The position numbers and the translations under genes are program-made. From positions 1-8,181 of the forward strand of contig JAEYTW010000804.1 in assembly GCA_023433835.1 (NCBI GenBank): DNA of 8,181 nt, read 5' to 3'. The notes under the pieces are model-generated. The model ran no database searches. It worked only from the letters and a program-made list of their open reading frames with translations, and was not told the origin of the DNA. This DNA is from Pseudomonadota bacterium. GTDB taxonomy: Bacteria; Pseudomonadota; Alphaproteobacteria; Ferrovibrionales; Ferrovibrionaceae. How positions within the stretch are numbered: the first letter of the stretch is position 1; each line of letters begins with the position of its first letter. Positions 1 through 8,139 of this stretch are shown here, one piece after another.

Positions 1-174
1 GACGTCAACAACATCGTCGTGCTGTACCCGCAGATCGACGCCAACGCCAAGCCGTCCTCCAACCCCAAGGCCTGCTGGGACTGGTTCGGCTACACCGGCT
101 ACGATTTCGCCCGCAAGAGCGGTTTCCAGATGACCGCCGTGCGCAAGATGATCGGCGCGCTCGCCGGGGAGTGA
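1..174 (+). CDS. Polyhydroxyalkanoate (PHB) depolymerase/esterase, C-terminal fragment
   Basis: The 3' end of a gene cut by the window edge; 57 residues are visible before TGA at 172-174. The segment contains VVLYPQ near residue 6 and, after a short Asn/Pro stretch, CWDWFGYTG around residues 25-33, followed by a helix-like tail ending in ALAGE. This combination is typical of secreted or periplasmic short-chain-length PHA depolymerases and related esterases. In type-2 catalytic domains (the order seen in the Rhodospirillum periplasmic enzyme) the oxyanion-hole region lies C-terminal to the Ser-Asp-His triad, which would explain this motif so close to the stop. The nucleophile, acid and signal peptide lie outside the window, so activity cannot be judged. 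The family is fairly sure; the type-2 assignment is inference. The gene converges on eno and shares its terminator. Confidence 0.8.
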   Translation, partial: DVNNIVVLYPQIDANAKPSSNPKACWDWFGYTGYDFARKSGFQMTAVRKMIGALAGE

Positions 175-192
175 GCGCCCGCTCCGCATTAA

Positions 193-228
193 AAAAGCCC
201 CTCTCCGGCGGACCGGAGAGGGGCTTTT
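193..228. terminator. Bidirectional Rho-independent terminator between the depolymerase gene and eno
   Basis: A perfect 16-bp inverted repeat: the left arm at 193-208 (AAAAGCCCCTCTCCGG) pairs with the right arm at 213-228, with a CGGA loop at 209-212. The T-tract 225-228 serves the plus-strand depolymerase transcript. The A-tract 191-196 becomes a U-tract on the minus strand and serves eno. It lies 18 bp after the depolymerase stop and 16 bp beyond the eno stop, as expected for a terminator shared by convergent genes. Confidence 0.93.
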
Positions 229-244
229 CCTTAACCCTGGGCGA

Positions 245-1540
<1,296 letters not shown>

Positions 1541-1586
1541 TCAAGGCTTGGGGCTATGCGGCGGAAGGCATACCGGCACGCGCCGG

Positions 1587-2915
1587 TCAGCGCAAGACCT
1601 CGACCAGCCGGTCGAGCGCTCGGGTATCGAGCGTCAGGCTGAAATTGAGGGTGAAATGGCCCTTGCGCATCACGGCAAGGTTGCTGTCGGGCAAGCCCCA
1701 GGCGCGCAGCAGGCGCAGGCCCGGCTCGAAATGCGTCAGTTCGTCGGCATCGCCCAAGGCGGCGACGATCCGGTCGGGAGCCAGGGCTGGCGGCCGGTCC
1801 GGCGTGATCAGCGGCAGCCAGCGCGCCAGGGCCTCGCGCGTCCAGCCCTGCGCCGCCAGCCGCTCGGGCATGCCGATCGGCCGGGTCAGCGAGCTTTCAT
1901 GGACCAGCTTGACCATGTCGCCGGTGGGCGAGCCGAGGAACAGCGCATCGGGCCGCGCGCCGTCGTCCCAGGCATCGGCGACGCGGGCGACCAGCGAAGA
2001 GGCGAGCGCGCCGAGCGAAACCCCGCCGATCGCCACCCGCGGGCTGCCCGCCTCGCGCGCCCAGGCGATCCACCGCGCCGCCTCCAGCGCGGTCTGGCGG
2101 AAGAAGTCGAGCGTGGCGATGGGGGCGCAGGCCAGGATCTCCTCGCCGCCGTAGAAGCCGGGGGCGCAGCGCCGGCCATGGCCGGGCAGTTCGGGCCGGA
2201 TCACCCGCAGACCCTGCTGGACCAGGTACTTGGTCATCGCGCCATGCGGGTCGGCCCACATCTCGGCTTCCACGCCGATGCCATGCAGCAGGACGATGGC
2301 CGGCATCGCGGCCGTCTCGCGCCGCGGCTCGACCACCCGGGCCCAGGCGGACGGCCCGCCCGGCACCGGGCCGGGGCTGCGCAGCCAGTATTCGCGCAAG
2401 CCGCCGCGGATCAGTGCTGCCGATTTCTGGACGGGCGGGGTGCGTTCGGGCAGCAGAAAGGCCCTGGCCGGATCGGCCAGCCGCGCGCCGTGGGCGGCTT
2501 CGACCGCGGCGATGTCGCAGATGTTCCAGGCCAGCGGCGGCACCCGGCCGCGGGCGACGACCGGCAGGAAATGCAGCCGCGTCAGCATCAGCCGCCGGGC
2601 GGCGCGGTCGCGGCGGGCGGTGACGCGGGCGAAGGCTGACGGCGGCGCCTCGTCGAAGGCGGCTTCCTGCCAGATCGCCTCGGCCCGGCCATAGGCCCCG
2701 TCGGCCTCGGCCACGCGCATCAGGGTTTCCGGGCCGACATCGGCCTCGGGCAGCAGGCTGCGGAAACGGGCGACGCTGCCCGAAGCCATGCGCGCCGCCG
2801 CATAGGCGCGCGACAGCGGCATGAACCAGCGGGTGATCGCCTCGTTGATCCAGGGATCGGCCCAGGCGCCGATCGAGCCGTCCGCGGCCTGGCGAAGAGG
2901 CTTAAGCAGCCGCAA
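1587..2915 (-). CDS. Alpha/beta-hydrolase family protein (unknown substrate)
   Basis: A 442-residue protein if begun at TTG 2913-2915, or 411 residues if begun at the first ATG, 2820-2822. The C-terminal half is an alpha/beta-hydrolase fold: LLHGIG at 209-214 (oxyanion region), the nucleophile elbow GVSLG with Ser300, an acid at Asp389 or Asp391 (LGDADELT), and His420 in RKGHFTLNF. The N-terminal ~200 residues are helical, rich in Arg and Ala, and match no domain I can name. The layout loosely recalls ABHD18-type hydrolases, which is a weak call. No signal peptide is visible, so it is probably cytoplasmic. I prefer the TTG because codons between it and the ATG keep the strong G/C third-position bias of real genes. 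That start overlaps the kdsA stop by 14 nt, suggesting translational coupling; neither start has a good Shine-Dalgarno. The reading frame stays open farther upstream, but only as a shadow of kdsA. Confidence 0.82.
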   Translation of the reverse strand: MRLLKPLRQAADGSIGAWADPWINEAITRWFMPLSRAYAAARMASGSVARFRSLLPEADVGPETLMRVAEADGAYGRAEAIWQEAAFDEAPPSAFARVTARRDRAARRLMLTRLHFLPVVARGRVPPLAWNICDIAAVEAAHGARLADPARAFLLPERTPPVQKSAALIRGGLREYWLRSPGPVPGGPSAWARVVEPRRETAAMPAIVLLHGIGVEAEMWADPHGAMTKYLVQQGLRVIRPELPGHGRRCAPGFYGGEEILACAPIATLDFFRQTALEAARWIAWAREAGSPRVAIGGVSLGALASSLVARVADAWDDGARPDALFLGSPTGDMVKLVHESSLTRPIGMPERLAAQGWTREALARWLPLITPDRPPALAPDRIVAALGDADELTHFEPGLRLLRAWGLPDSNLAVMRKGHFTLNFSLTLDTRALDRLVEVLR

Positions 2916-3741
2916 CGGATTTGGCGATGCGGTCGTAGGCCTGCAACTGCTTGAGCAGCGCCCCGAGCTGGTCGAACGGCACCATGTTCGGCCCGTCTGA
3001 CGGGGCGTTGTCGGGATCGCGGTGGGTTTCCATGAACACCGCCGCGACGCCGACGGCCACCGCCGCGCGGGCCAGCACCGGCACGAATTCGCGCTGGCCG
3101 CCGGTCGAGGCACCCTGCCCGCCCGGCTGCTGCACCGAATGGGTGGCGTCGAACACCACCGGGCAGCCGGTCTCGGCCAGGATCGGCAGGCTGCGCATGT
3201 CGGAGACCAGGGTATTGTACCCGAAGCTCGCCCCGCGCTCGCAGACCAGCACGTTGCGATTGCCGCCATGCTCGATCTTGGCGACCACGTTCTTCATGTC
3301 CCAGGGGGCGAGGAACTGGCCCTTCTTGACGTTGATCGGCTTGCCCGTCGCCGCGGCGGCGAGCAGCAGGTCGGTCTGCCGGCACAGGAACGCGGGGATC
3401 TGCAGCATGTCGACCGCCTCGGCCACGGCCGCGCACTGGTCGGGCGCATGCACGTCGGTGATCAGCGGCACGCCCACCGTCTCGCGGATCTCGCGGAAGA
3501 TCGGCAGCGACCCTTCGAGGCCCAGGCCGCGCTGGCCCTTGACCGAGGTGCGGTTCGCCTTGTCGAACGAGGTCTTGTAGATCAGGTTGATCCCCAGCCC
3601 ATCGCACAGTTTCTTCAGGCTCGACGCCATGTCGAGCGCGTGTTCGCGGCTCTCCAGCTGGCAGGGCCCGGCGATCAGGGCGAAAGGCAGGTCGTTGGCG
3701 ATCTCGAAACCGCCGACGGGAACGCGTCGCTGCTCGGTCAT
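2902..3741 (-). CDS. kdsA: 3-deoxy-8-phosphooctulonate synthase (KDO-8-phosphate synthase), metal-dependent type
   Basis: Condenses phosphoenolpyruvate with D-arabinose 5-phosphate to KDO 8-phosphate, an early cytoplasmic step toward the lipopolysaccharide inner core. The 279 residues match the family. Motifs: [19 protein letters not shown] at 14-32, [11 protein letters not shown] at 56-66, LITDVH near 93, [17 protein letters not shown] at 167-183, [12 protein letters not shown] from 198, and [16 protein letters not shown] from 237. The probable metal ligands Cys27, His201, Glu238 and Asp249 are all present. The metal-independent enterobacterial enzyme has Asn at the Cys position, so this is the metal-dependent class. 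I chose the ATG at 3739-3741, which is preceded by GGA and lies about 27 nt below the predicted transcription start. An in-frame GTG at 3754-3756 would add five residues but has no ribosome site. First gene of a probable kdsA-hydrolase-eno unit. Confidence 0.97.
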   Translation of the reverse strand: MTEQRRVPVGGFEIANDLPFALIAGPCQLESREHALDMASSLKKLCDGLGINLIYKTSFDKANRTSVKGQRGLGLEGSLPIFREIRETVGVPLITDVHAPDQCAAVAEAVDMLQIPAFLCRQTDLLLAAAATGKPINVKKGQFLAPWDMKNVVAKIEHGGNRNVLVCERGASFGYNTLVSDMRSLPILAETGCPVVFDATHSVQQPGGQGASTGGQREFVPVLARAAVAVGVAAVFMETHRDPDNAPSDGPNMVPFDQLGALLKQLQAYDRIAKSVAAA

Positions 3742-3774
3742 CAAAACTGGATCCACTGATGTCTAGAGGTCGGC

Positions 3775-3803
3775 ACTATAGCCCCCGGCTGTGACGGCGT
3801 CAT
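3775..3803 (-). promoter_or_regulatory. Candidate sigma70-type promoter of kdsA
   Basis: On the minus strand, ATGACG (3803-3798, 4 of 6 consensus matches) is followed by a 17-bp spacer and TATAGT (3780-3775, 5 of 6). Transcription would start near 3768, about 27 nt before the preferred ATG of kdsA. Inferred from consensus and spacing only. Confidence 0.5.
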
Positions 3804-3807
3804 CACA
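3790..3807. promoter_or_regulatory. Nested dyad overlapping the kdsA -35 box
   Basis: TGTGA (3790-3794) and TCACA (3803-3807) form an inverted pair with 8 bp between them. Nested inside is TGACG-G-CGTCA (3792-3802), also a perfect inverted repeat. The element covers the predicted kdsA -35 region and lies between the divergent kdsA and DUF4337 genes, so it could be a regulator site. The outer half-sites resemble CRP/FNR half-sites, but those normally have 6 bp between halves. The regulator is unknown. Confidence 0.35.
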
Positions 3808-3833
3808 ACCCGGCGCCAATAATGGGCGCGCGA

Positions 3834-3861
3834 TTGCACATATGGGCGCCATCGTTATGCT
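3834..3861 (+). promoter_or_regulatory. Weak candidate promoter for the DUF4337 gene
   Basis: TTGCAC (3834-3839) and TATGCT (3856-3861) are separated by 16 bp and would start transcription about 30 nt before the ATG at 3900. Only 3 and 4 of 6 positions match consensus. Two copies of ATGGGCGC (3822-3829 and 3842-3849), exactly 20 bp apart, flank or overlap it and may be chance in GC-rich DNA. Confidence 0.25.
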
Positions 3862-3899
3862 CCGCCACCCCATATACGAAAGACGGAGCGATTCGGGCG

Positions 3900-4475
3900 A
3901 TGGAAACCCGCGAAGTCCACGAGGCCATCCACGAAGCCGGCCACGGCCAGTCCGGCATCAACAAGCTGGTGGCGGTGCTGATCGCGCTGCTGGCCGCGAC
4001 GCTGGCGGTGACCGAGATGGGTGGCAAGAGCGCGCAGACCACGGCCGTGGTGGCCAATGGCGACGCGGCCAATACCTGGTCGTTCTTCCAGGCCAAGACG
4101 GTGCGCCAGACCATGCTGCGCACCGCGAGCGAATTGCTGGAGGTCATGGGGCCCGAACTGACGCCCGCCCAGACCCAGCGCCTCGATGCCTGGCGCAAGA
4201 CGGTGCAGCGCTACGAGACCGAACCCGAGACCGGCGAAGGCCGCAAGGAACTGGCCGCGCATGCCAAGGCGGCGGAAGCCCGGCGCGAGCGGGCGCTGGC
4301 GGCCTACCACCAGTTCGAATACGCCTCCGCGGCGCTGCAGCTCGCCATCGTGCTGGCCTCGGCCGCCGTCATCACCTCGATGGTCTGGCTGGCGTGGTTT
4401 GCCGGCGGGCTGGGGCTGATCGGCGCGGGCCTGGGCACGCTCGGCTTCTTCGCGCCCGGGCTGATTCACTTCTAG
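3900..4475 (+). CDS. DUF4337-family membrane protein
   Basis: A 191-residue protein of unknown function. A His/Glu-rich N-terminus (HEAIHEAGHG, 8-17) precedes a membrane segment at about 20-38. The signature LAVTEMGGKSAQT (35-47) and NTWSFFQAKTVRQT (58-71) match what I know of DUF4337 proteins. A soluble helical stretch with many Glu, Arg and Ala residues (75-140, coiled-coil-like) leads to two closely spaced C-terminal membrane segments at about 144-164 and 167-187. It is probably an inner-membrane protein with a soluble middle domain. I chose the ATG at 3900-3902, which has GGAG 11 nt upstream. An earlier in-frame ATG at 3822 would add 26 residues unlike the family and would overlap the predicted promoter. 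It is divergent from kdsA and 50 bp upstream of arsR in the same direction. Whether it belongs functionally with the ArsR/DUF899 genes is unclear, since arsR has its own promoter. Confidence 0.85.
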   Translation: METREVHEAIHEAGHGQSGINKLVAVLIALLAATLAVTEMGGKSAQTTAVVANGDAANTWSFFQAKTVRQTMLRTASELLEVMGPELTPAQTQRLDAWRKTVQRYETEPETGEGRKELAAHAKAAEARRERALAAYHQFEYASAALQLAIVLASAAVITSMVWLAWFAGGLGLIGAGLGTLGFFAPGLIHF

Positions 4476-4491
4476 AAATCGGCCTGCCGGA

Positions 4492-4519
4492 TTGACTATC
4501 AACAAATCTGTTGAATAAT
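4492..4519 (+). promoter_or_regulatory. Promoter of the arsR-DUF899 operon (probably leaderless)
   Basis: TTGACT (4492-4497, 5 of 6 matches) is followed by a 16-bp spacer and AATAAT (4514-4519, 5 of 6). The expected start site is close to 4526, the A of the arsR ATG. No Shine-Dalgarno precedes that ATG, so a leaderless transcript is likely. The spacer is almost entirely filled by the palindrome at 4499-4514. Confidence 0.6.
4499..4514. promoter_or_regulatory. Operator O1, probable ArsR binding site
   Basis: The palindrome TCAACA (4499-4504), AATC, TGTTGA (4509-4514) has perfect 6-bp arms. It occupies the spacer between the -35 and -10 boxes of arsR, where a bound repressor would block polymerase. 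Fifteen bases at 4498-4512 recur exactly at 5684-5698 upstream of the second DUF899 gene. Confidence 0.65.
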
Positions 4520-4525
4520 CCGGGC

Positions 4526-4897
4526 ATGACCCAGCCCGTCATCCAGCCGGCGGACGAGACCGACGCGGAAGCCGCCCTCGACCGCGTGTTCTTCGCGCTG
4601 AGCGATCCGATCCGCCGCGCCATCCTGGTGCGGCTGGACGCGGGGCCGGCGCTGGTCTCGGAACTGGCCGCGCCGTTCGAGATGAGCCTGCAGGGCGTGT
4701 CGCGCCACATCCAGGTGCTGGTGCGGGCCGGCCTTATCCGGCAGGAGCGGACCGGACGGATCAGCCGCTGCCAGCTCGATGCCGCACCGATCCACGACGC
4801 CGCCGTGTGGATGAACCGCTACACCAAGTACTGGCAGGACCAGTTCGACACCTTGGCCGCCCTGGTCGCCGAACTGCCGCCGCGGCGGGAGGATTGA
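4526..4897 (+). CDS. ArsR-family winged helix-turn-helix transcriptional repressor
   Basis: A 123-residue DNA-binding protein. FFALSDPIRRAILVRLDAG (22-40) is the usual ArsR-family first helix block. It is followed by VSELAAPFEMSLQGVSRHIQVLVRAGLI (44-71), the recognition helix-turn-helix with SLQGVSRHIQVL, then a wing with RTGRISRCQL (75-84). The C-terminal helix with WMNRYTKYWQDQFDTLAALV is probably the dimer interface. The metal-binding CxC motif of classic arsenic or cadmium sensors is absent and only one Cys (82) is present, so metal sensing is unlikely. The protein resembles the subgroup often found beside AHSA1/SRPBCC or DUF899 genes. I chose the ATG at 4526. A TTG at 4511 is in frame but lies inside the operator and upstream of the predicted transcript start. 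The stop is 2 nt before the next gene, which is therefore in the same operon. Autorepression through O1 is inferred. Confidence 0.92.
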   Translation: MTQPVIQPADETDAEAALDRVFFALSDPIRRAILVRLDAGPALVSELAAPFEMSLQGVSRHIQVLVRAGLIRQERTGRISRCQLDAAPIHDAAVWMNRYTKYWQDQFDTLAALVAELPPRRED

Positions 4898-4899
4898 GC

Positions 4900-5463
4900 A
4901 TGGCCGAGCCCGGGCGCCTGACCGCCTTGCGCCACCGCGTCGCCGAATTGCGGGCCGAGATCCGCAGCCTGCAGGCCGAGGCCGCCGCCGGTCCGGTCGC
5001 GGATTACGTTTTTGCCACGCCCGCCGGGCCGGTGCGGCTGTCGGCCCTGTTCGGGCCGAAGGCGGATCTGTTCGTCATCCACAACATGGGCACCGGCTGC
5101 GCGAACTGCACGATGTGGGCCGACGGCTTCAACGGCCTCTATCCGCATCTGGCCGACCGCGCCGCCTTCGTGGTGTCGAGCCCCGACGATCCCGCCCGCC
5201 AGGCCACCTTCGCCGCCGAGCGCGGCTGGCGCTTCCCGATGGTCAGCCATGCCGGCACCAGCTTTGCCGCCGACATGGGCTTCCTCAGCGATGCCGGCCG
5301 GCCCCGCCCGGGCATCTCGGTGTTCCGGCGCCGCAGCGACGTCATCATGAGGGTTTCGGCTGCCGGCTTCGAGCCGGGCGACGATTTCTGCGCCGCCTGG
5401 CATCTGTTCGACCTGCTGCCCCAAGGCGCCGACGGCTGGGAGCCGCGCTTCCGCTATCCCTGA
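4900..5463 (+). CDS. Short DUF899-family thioredoxin-like protein
   Basis: A 187-residue predicted cytoplasmic protein of the DUF899 / COG4312 group (thioredoxin-like fold, function not established). A coiled-coil-like N-terminus (5-29) is followed by YVFATPAGPVRLSALFG (36-52) and HNMGTGCANCTMWADGFNG (61-79), with a CxxC pair at Cys67 and Cys70. Next come AERGWRFPMVSHAGTSF (106-122) and a C-terminal HLFDLLPQGADGW (168-180), which matches the family's YLDLxPxG ending. It is shorter than the second DUF899 protein here and lacks that protein's VFHTYSAYARG segment, so it belongs to a different subfamily rather than a recent duplication. The start at ATG 4900 is well supported by GGGAGGA at 4887-4893 inside the end of arsR, 6 nt away. 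It is co-transcribed with arsR. It is called an oxidoreductase only by family annotation; the two Cys are consistent with thiol chemistry. Confidence 0.88.
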   Translation: MAEPGRLTALRHRVAELRAEIRSLQAEAAAGPVADYVFATPAGPVRLSALFGPKADLFVIHNMGTGCANCTMWADGFNGLYPHLADRAAFVVSSPDDPARQATFAAERGWRFPMVSHAGTSFAADMGFLSDAGRPRPGISVFRRRSDVIMRVSAAGFEPGDDFCAAWHLFDLLPQGADGWEPRFRYP

Positions 5464-5630
5464 GCCAGGAGGCCGTGGCAGATCGGCGGATCGTCGAGAT
5501 CGCCGGCCGCAACCTCGTGCAGCACGACCCACACCCCCGCCAGCATCGCGGCGACGACGGCCGCGGCAAGCCAGCGCCGCGCCAGCGCGATATTGGCCGC
5601 CGCCAGCACACCGATCAGACAGCACAGCAT
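5454..5630 (-). CDS. Small membrane protein of unknown function (58 residues)
   Basis: I do not recognise a family. The frame from ATG 5628-5630 to TAG 5454-5456 encodes two hydrophobic segments (about 1-17 and 20-38) separated by Arg-Arg, then a short polar tail with DLDDPPICHG (44-53). The double Arg predicts a cytoplasmic loop with both ends outside. Cys residues are at 3, 4 and 51. Evidence that it is real: most codons end in G or C, as in neighbouring genes, the composition is that of a membrane protein, and AGGGGG lies 5 nt before the ATG. Evidence against: it is short and overlaps the 3' end of the first DUF899 gene by 10 nt, tail to tail. An in-frame TTG at 5669 would add 13 residues but runs through operator O2. 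It is divergent from the second DUF899 gene and shares its operator region. Confidence 0.5.
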   Translation of the reverse strand: MLCCLIGVLAAANIALARRWLAAAVVAAMLAGVWVVLHEVAAGDLDDPPICHGLLAQG

Positions 5631-5644
5631 GGCCGCCCCCTGAT

Positions 5645-5664
5645 ATTCAACATTTGAGTTGAAT
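5645..5664. promoter_or_regulatory. Operator O2 in the divergent region
   Basis: ATTCAAC (5645-5651) and GTTGAAT (5658-5664) are perfect 7-bp inverted arms around ATTTGA. The core TCAAC-N6-GTTGA has the same geometry as O1. On the minus strand a TTGTTA hexamer sits 1 bp before this core, just as TTGACT does at O1. The site could therefore serve the small membrane gene as well as the downstream DUF899 gene. Confidence 0.6.
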
Positions 5665-5685
5665 AACAACGAATACGATGATAAT
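5659..5685 (+). promoter_or_regulatory. Candidate promoter for the second DUF899 gene
   Basis: TTGAAT (5659-5664) and GATAAT (5680-5685, 5 of 6 matches) are separated by 15 bp, slightly short of optimum. Transcription would start near 5692, inside O3, while O2 covers the -35 box. The region is strikingly AT-rich against GC-rich surroundings. TATTAT at 5699-5704 is an alternative -10. Confidence 0.35.
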
Positions 5686-5700
5686 CAACAAATCTGTTTA
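5685..5700. promoter_or_regulatory. Operator O3 upstream of the second DUF899 gene
   Basis: TCAACA (5685-5690), AATC, TGTTTA (5695-5700). The left arm, the centre and most of the right arm are identical to O1; the right arm is imperfect at one position (TGTTTA against TGTTGA). It lies 38 bp, centre to centre, from O2 and 26 nt before the start codon. Confidence 0.6.
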
Positions 5701-5725
5701 TTATCACCGCAAGGAGGCAACGAAC

Positions 5726-6445
5726 ATGACCACGGAAACCCTGCCGGCTCCCAGGATCGTGGAGCGGGACGAATGGCTGAAGGCGCGACTGGCCCTGCTG
5801 GCCGAGGAGAAGGAGTTCACCCGGCGGCGCGATGCGCTGGCCGCGCGGCGGCGCGAGATGCCCTGGACGAAGGTCGACGAGGCCTATGTCTTCGACGGGC
5901 GCTACGGACCGATCGGGCTGGAGGAATTGTTCGGCCGGCACAGCCAGCTGATCGTCTATCACTTCATGTTCGCGCCGGAGGCCGAGACCGGCTGCAAGAG
6001 CTGTTCGTTCTGGGCCGATCATTTCGACGGGATGCGGCCGCACCTGGCCGCGCGCGATACCGCCTTCGCCGCGATCTCGCGGGCGCCGCTGCACAAGCTG
6101 GCCGCGCAGGCCAACCGGCTGGGCTGGGGCTTTACCTGGGTGTCGTCAGGCCGCTGCAGCTTCAACCAGGATTACGACGTCTCGTTCGCCAGGGAGATGC
6201 TGGAGCATGGCGGCGGCGTCTACAATTACGAGCCGCTGACCCGAAATCAGCCCGACCTGCCGGGGGTCAGCGTCTTCGCGCGCACCAAGGACGGCGTGTT
6301 CCACACCTACTCGGCTTATGCCCGCGGCATCGATTTCCTGAACGCGACCTACAATTACCTCGACCTGACCCCGAAGGGCCGCAACGAGGATGGCCTGCCC
6401 TGGCCGATGGCCTGGGTCAGGCTGCGGGACGACTACGCCGCTTGA
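5726..6445 (+). CDS. DUF899-family thioredoxin-like protein (canonical length)
   Basis: A 239-residue DUF899 protein (COG4312, predicted dithiol-disulfide oxidoreductase; no proven reaction known to me). Order of features: an N-terminal WLKARLALLAEEKEFTRRRD helix region (17-36), MPWTKVDEAYVFDG (45-58), GLEELFGRHSQLIVYHFMF (64-82), then a CxxC with Cys90 and Cys93 in GCKSCSFWADHFDG. After this come AISRAPLHKL (106-115), LGWGFTWVSS (132-141), PGVSVFARTKDGVFHTYSAYARG (179-201) and YNYLDLTPKGRNE (209-221). The conserved blocks appear complete, and no signal peptide or membrane segment is visible. The start at ATG 5726 is decided by a strong AAGGAGG (5711-5717) 8 nt upstream. An in-frame ATG at 5678 lies within the operator region and is unlikely. 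The gene stands alone after the divergent operator pair and ends at a terminator. Repression by the ArsR protein is inferred from O2 and O3. Confidence 0.93.
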   Translation: MTTETLPAPRIVERDEWLKARLALLAEEKEFTRRRDALAARRREMPWTKVDEAYVFDGRYGPIGLEELFGRHSQLIVYHFMFAPEAETGCKSCSFWADHFDGMRPHLAARDTAFAAISRAPLHKLAAQANRLGWGFTWVSSGRCSFNQDYDVSFAREMLEHGGGVYNYEPLTRNQPDLPGVSVFARTKDGVFHTYSAYARGIDFLNATYNYLDLTPKGRNEDGLPWPMAWVRLRDDYAA

Positions 6446-6463
6446 CGGCGGGATCCGCGGGGG

Positions 6464-6493
6464 GGGGCGGGCCTTGCCGGCCCCGTTCTTTTT

Positions 6494-6494
<1 letters not shown>
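6464..6494 (+). terminator. Rho-independent terminator of the second DUF899 gene
   Basis: GGGGCGGGC (6464-6472) pairs with GCCGGCCCC (6476-6484) with one central mismatch and a 3-nt loop, followed by a T-rich tract at 6486-6494. It starts 19 bp after the DUF899 stop and runs into the pyrG stop codon on the other strand. It has no U-tract in the minus direction, so it does not obviously terminate pyrG transcripts. Confidence 0.75.
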
Positions 6495-8131
<1,637 letters not shown>

Positions 8132-8133
8132 TC

Positions 8134-8139
8134 ATTATA
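8134..8139 (-). promoter_or_regulatory. Consensus -10 box upstream of pyrG
   Basis: A perfect TATAAT (8139-8134 on the minus strand) ends 8 nt before the pyrG ATG, so transcription would begin within a few bases of the start codon. No Shine-Dalgarno lies between them. A -35 box at 16-18 bp is not convincing. It may drive a leaderless pyrG transcript, or may be fortuitous if pyrG is read from an upstream gene outside the window. Confidence 0.4.

Noticed and set aside
1573..1586. CCGGC-ACGC-GCCGG hairpin between the hydrolase and eno
   Set aside because: Only a 5-bp stem with no T-tract in either direction; too weak to call a terminator or attenuator.
2916..3269. N-terminal extension of the hydrolase frame up to 3269
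   Set aside because: This part lies wholly inside kdsA in another frame and has shadow-like composition (Pro, Ser, Arg and Cys rich). The real start is near 2915 or 2822.
3754..3756. GTG start for kdsA
   Set aside because: It lies only about 12 nt from the predicted transcription start without a ribosome site. The ATG at 3739-3741 fits family length and leader better.
3790..3807. CRP/FNR binding site
   Set aside because: The half-sites resemble TGTGA/TCACA, but the spacing is 8 bp rather than 6. Kept only as an unassigned dyad.
3822..3849. Two ATGGGCGC copies 20 bp apart as operator half-sites
   Set aside because: Eight bases of GC-rich sequence recurring once is easily chance. Noted under the weak promoter only.
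4526..4897. Arsenic- or metal-sensing role for the ArsR-family protein
   Set aside because: There is no ELCVCDL-like CxC motif, only one Cys in the protein, and no arsenate reductase or efflux gene nearby.
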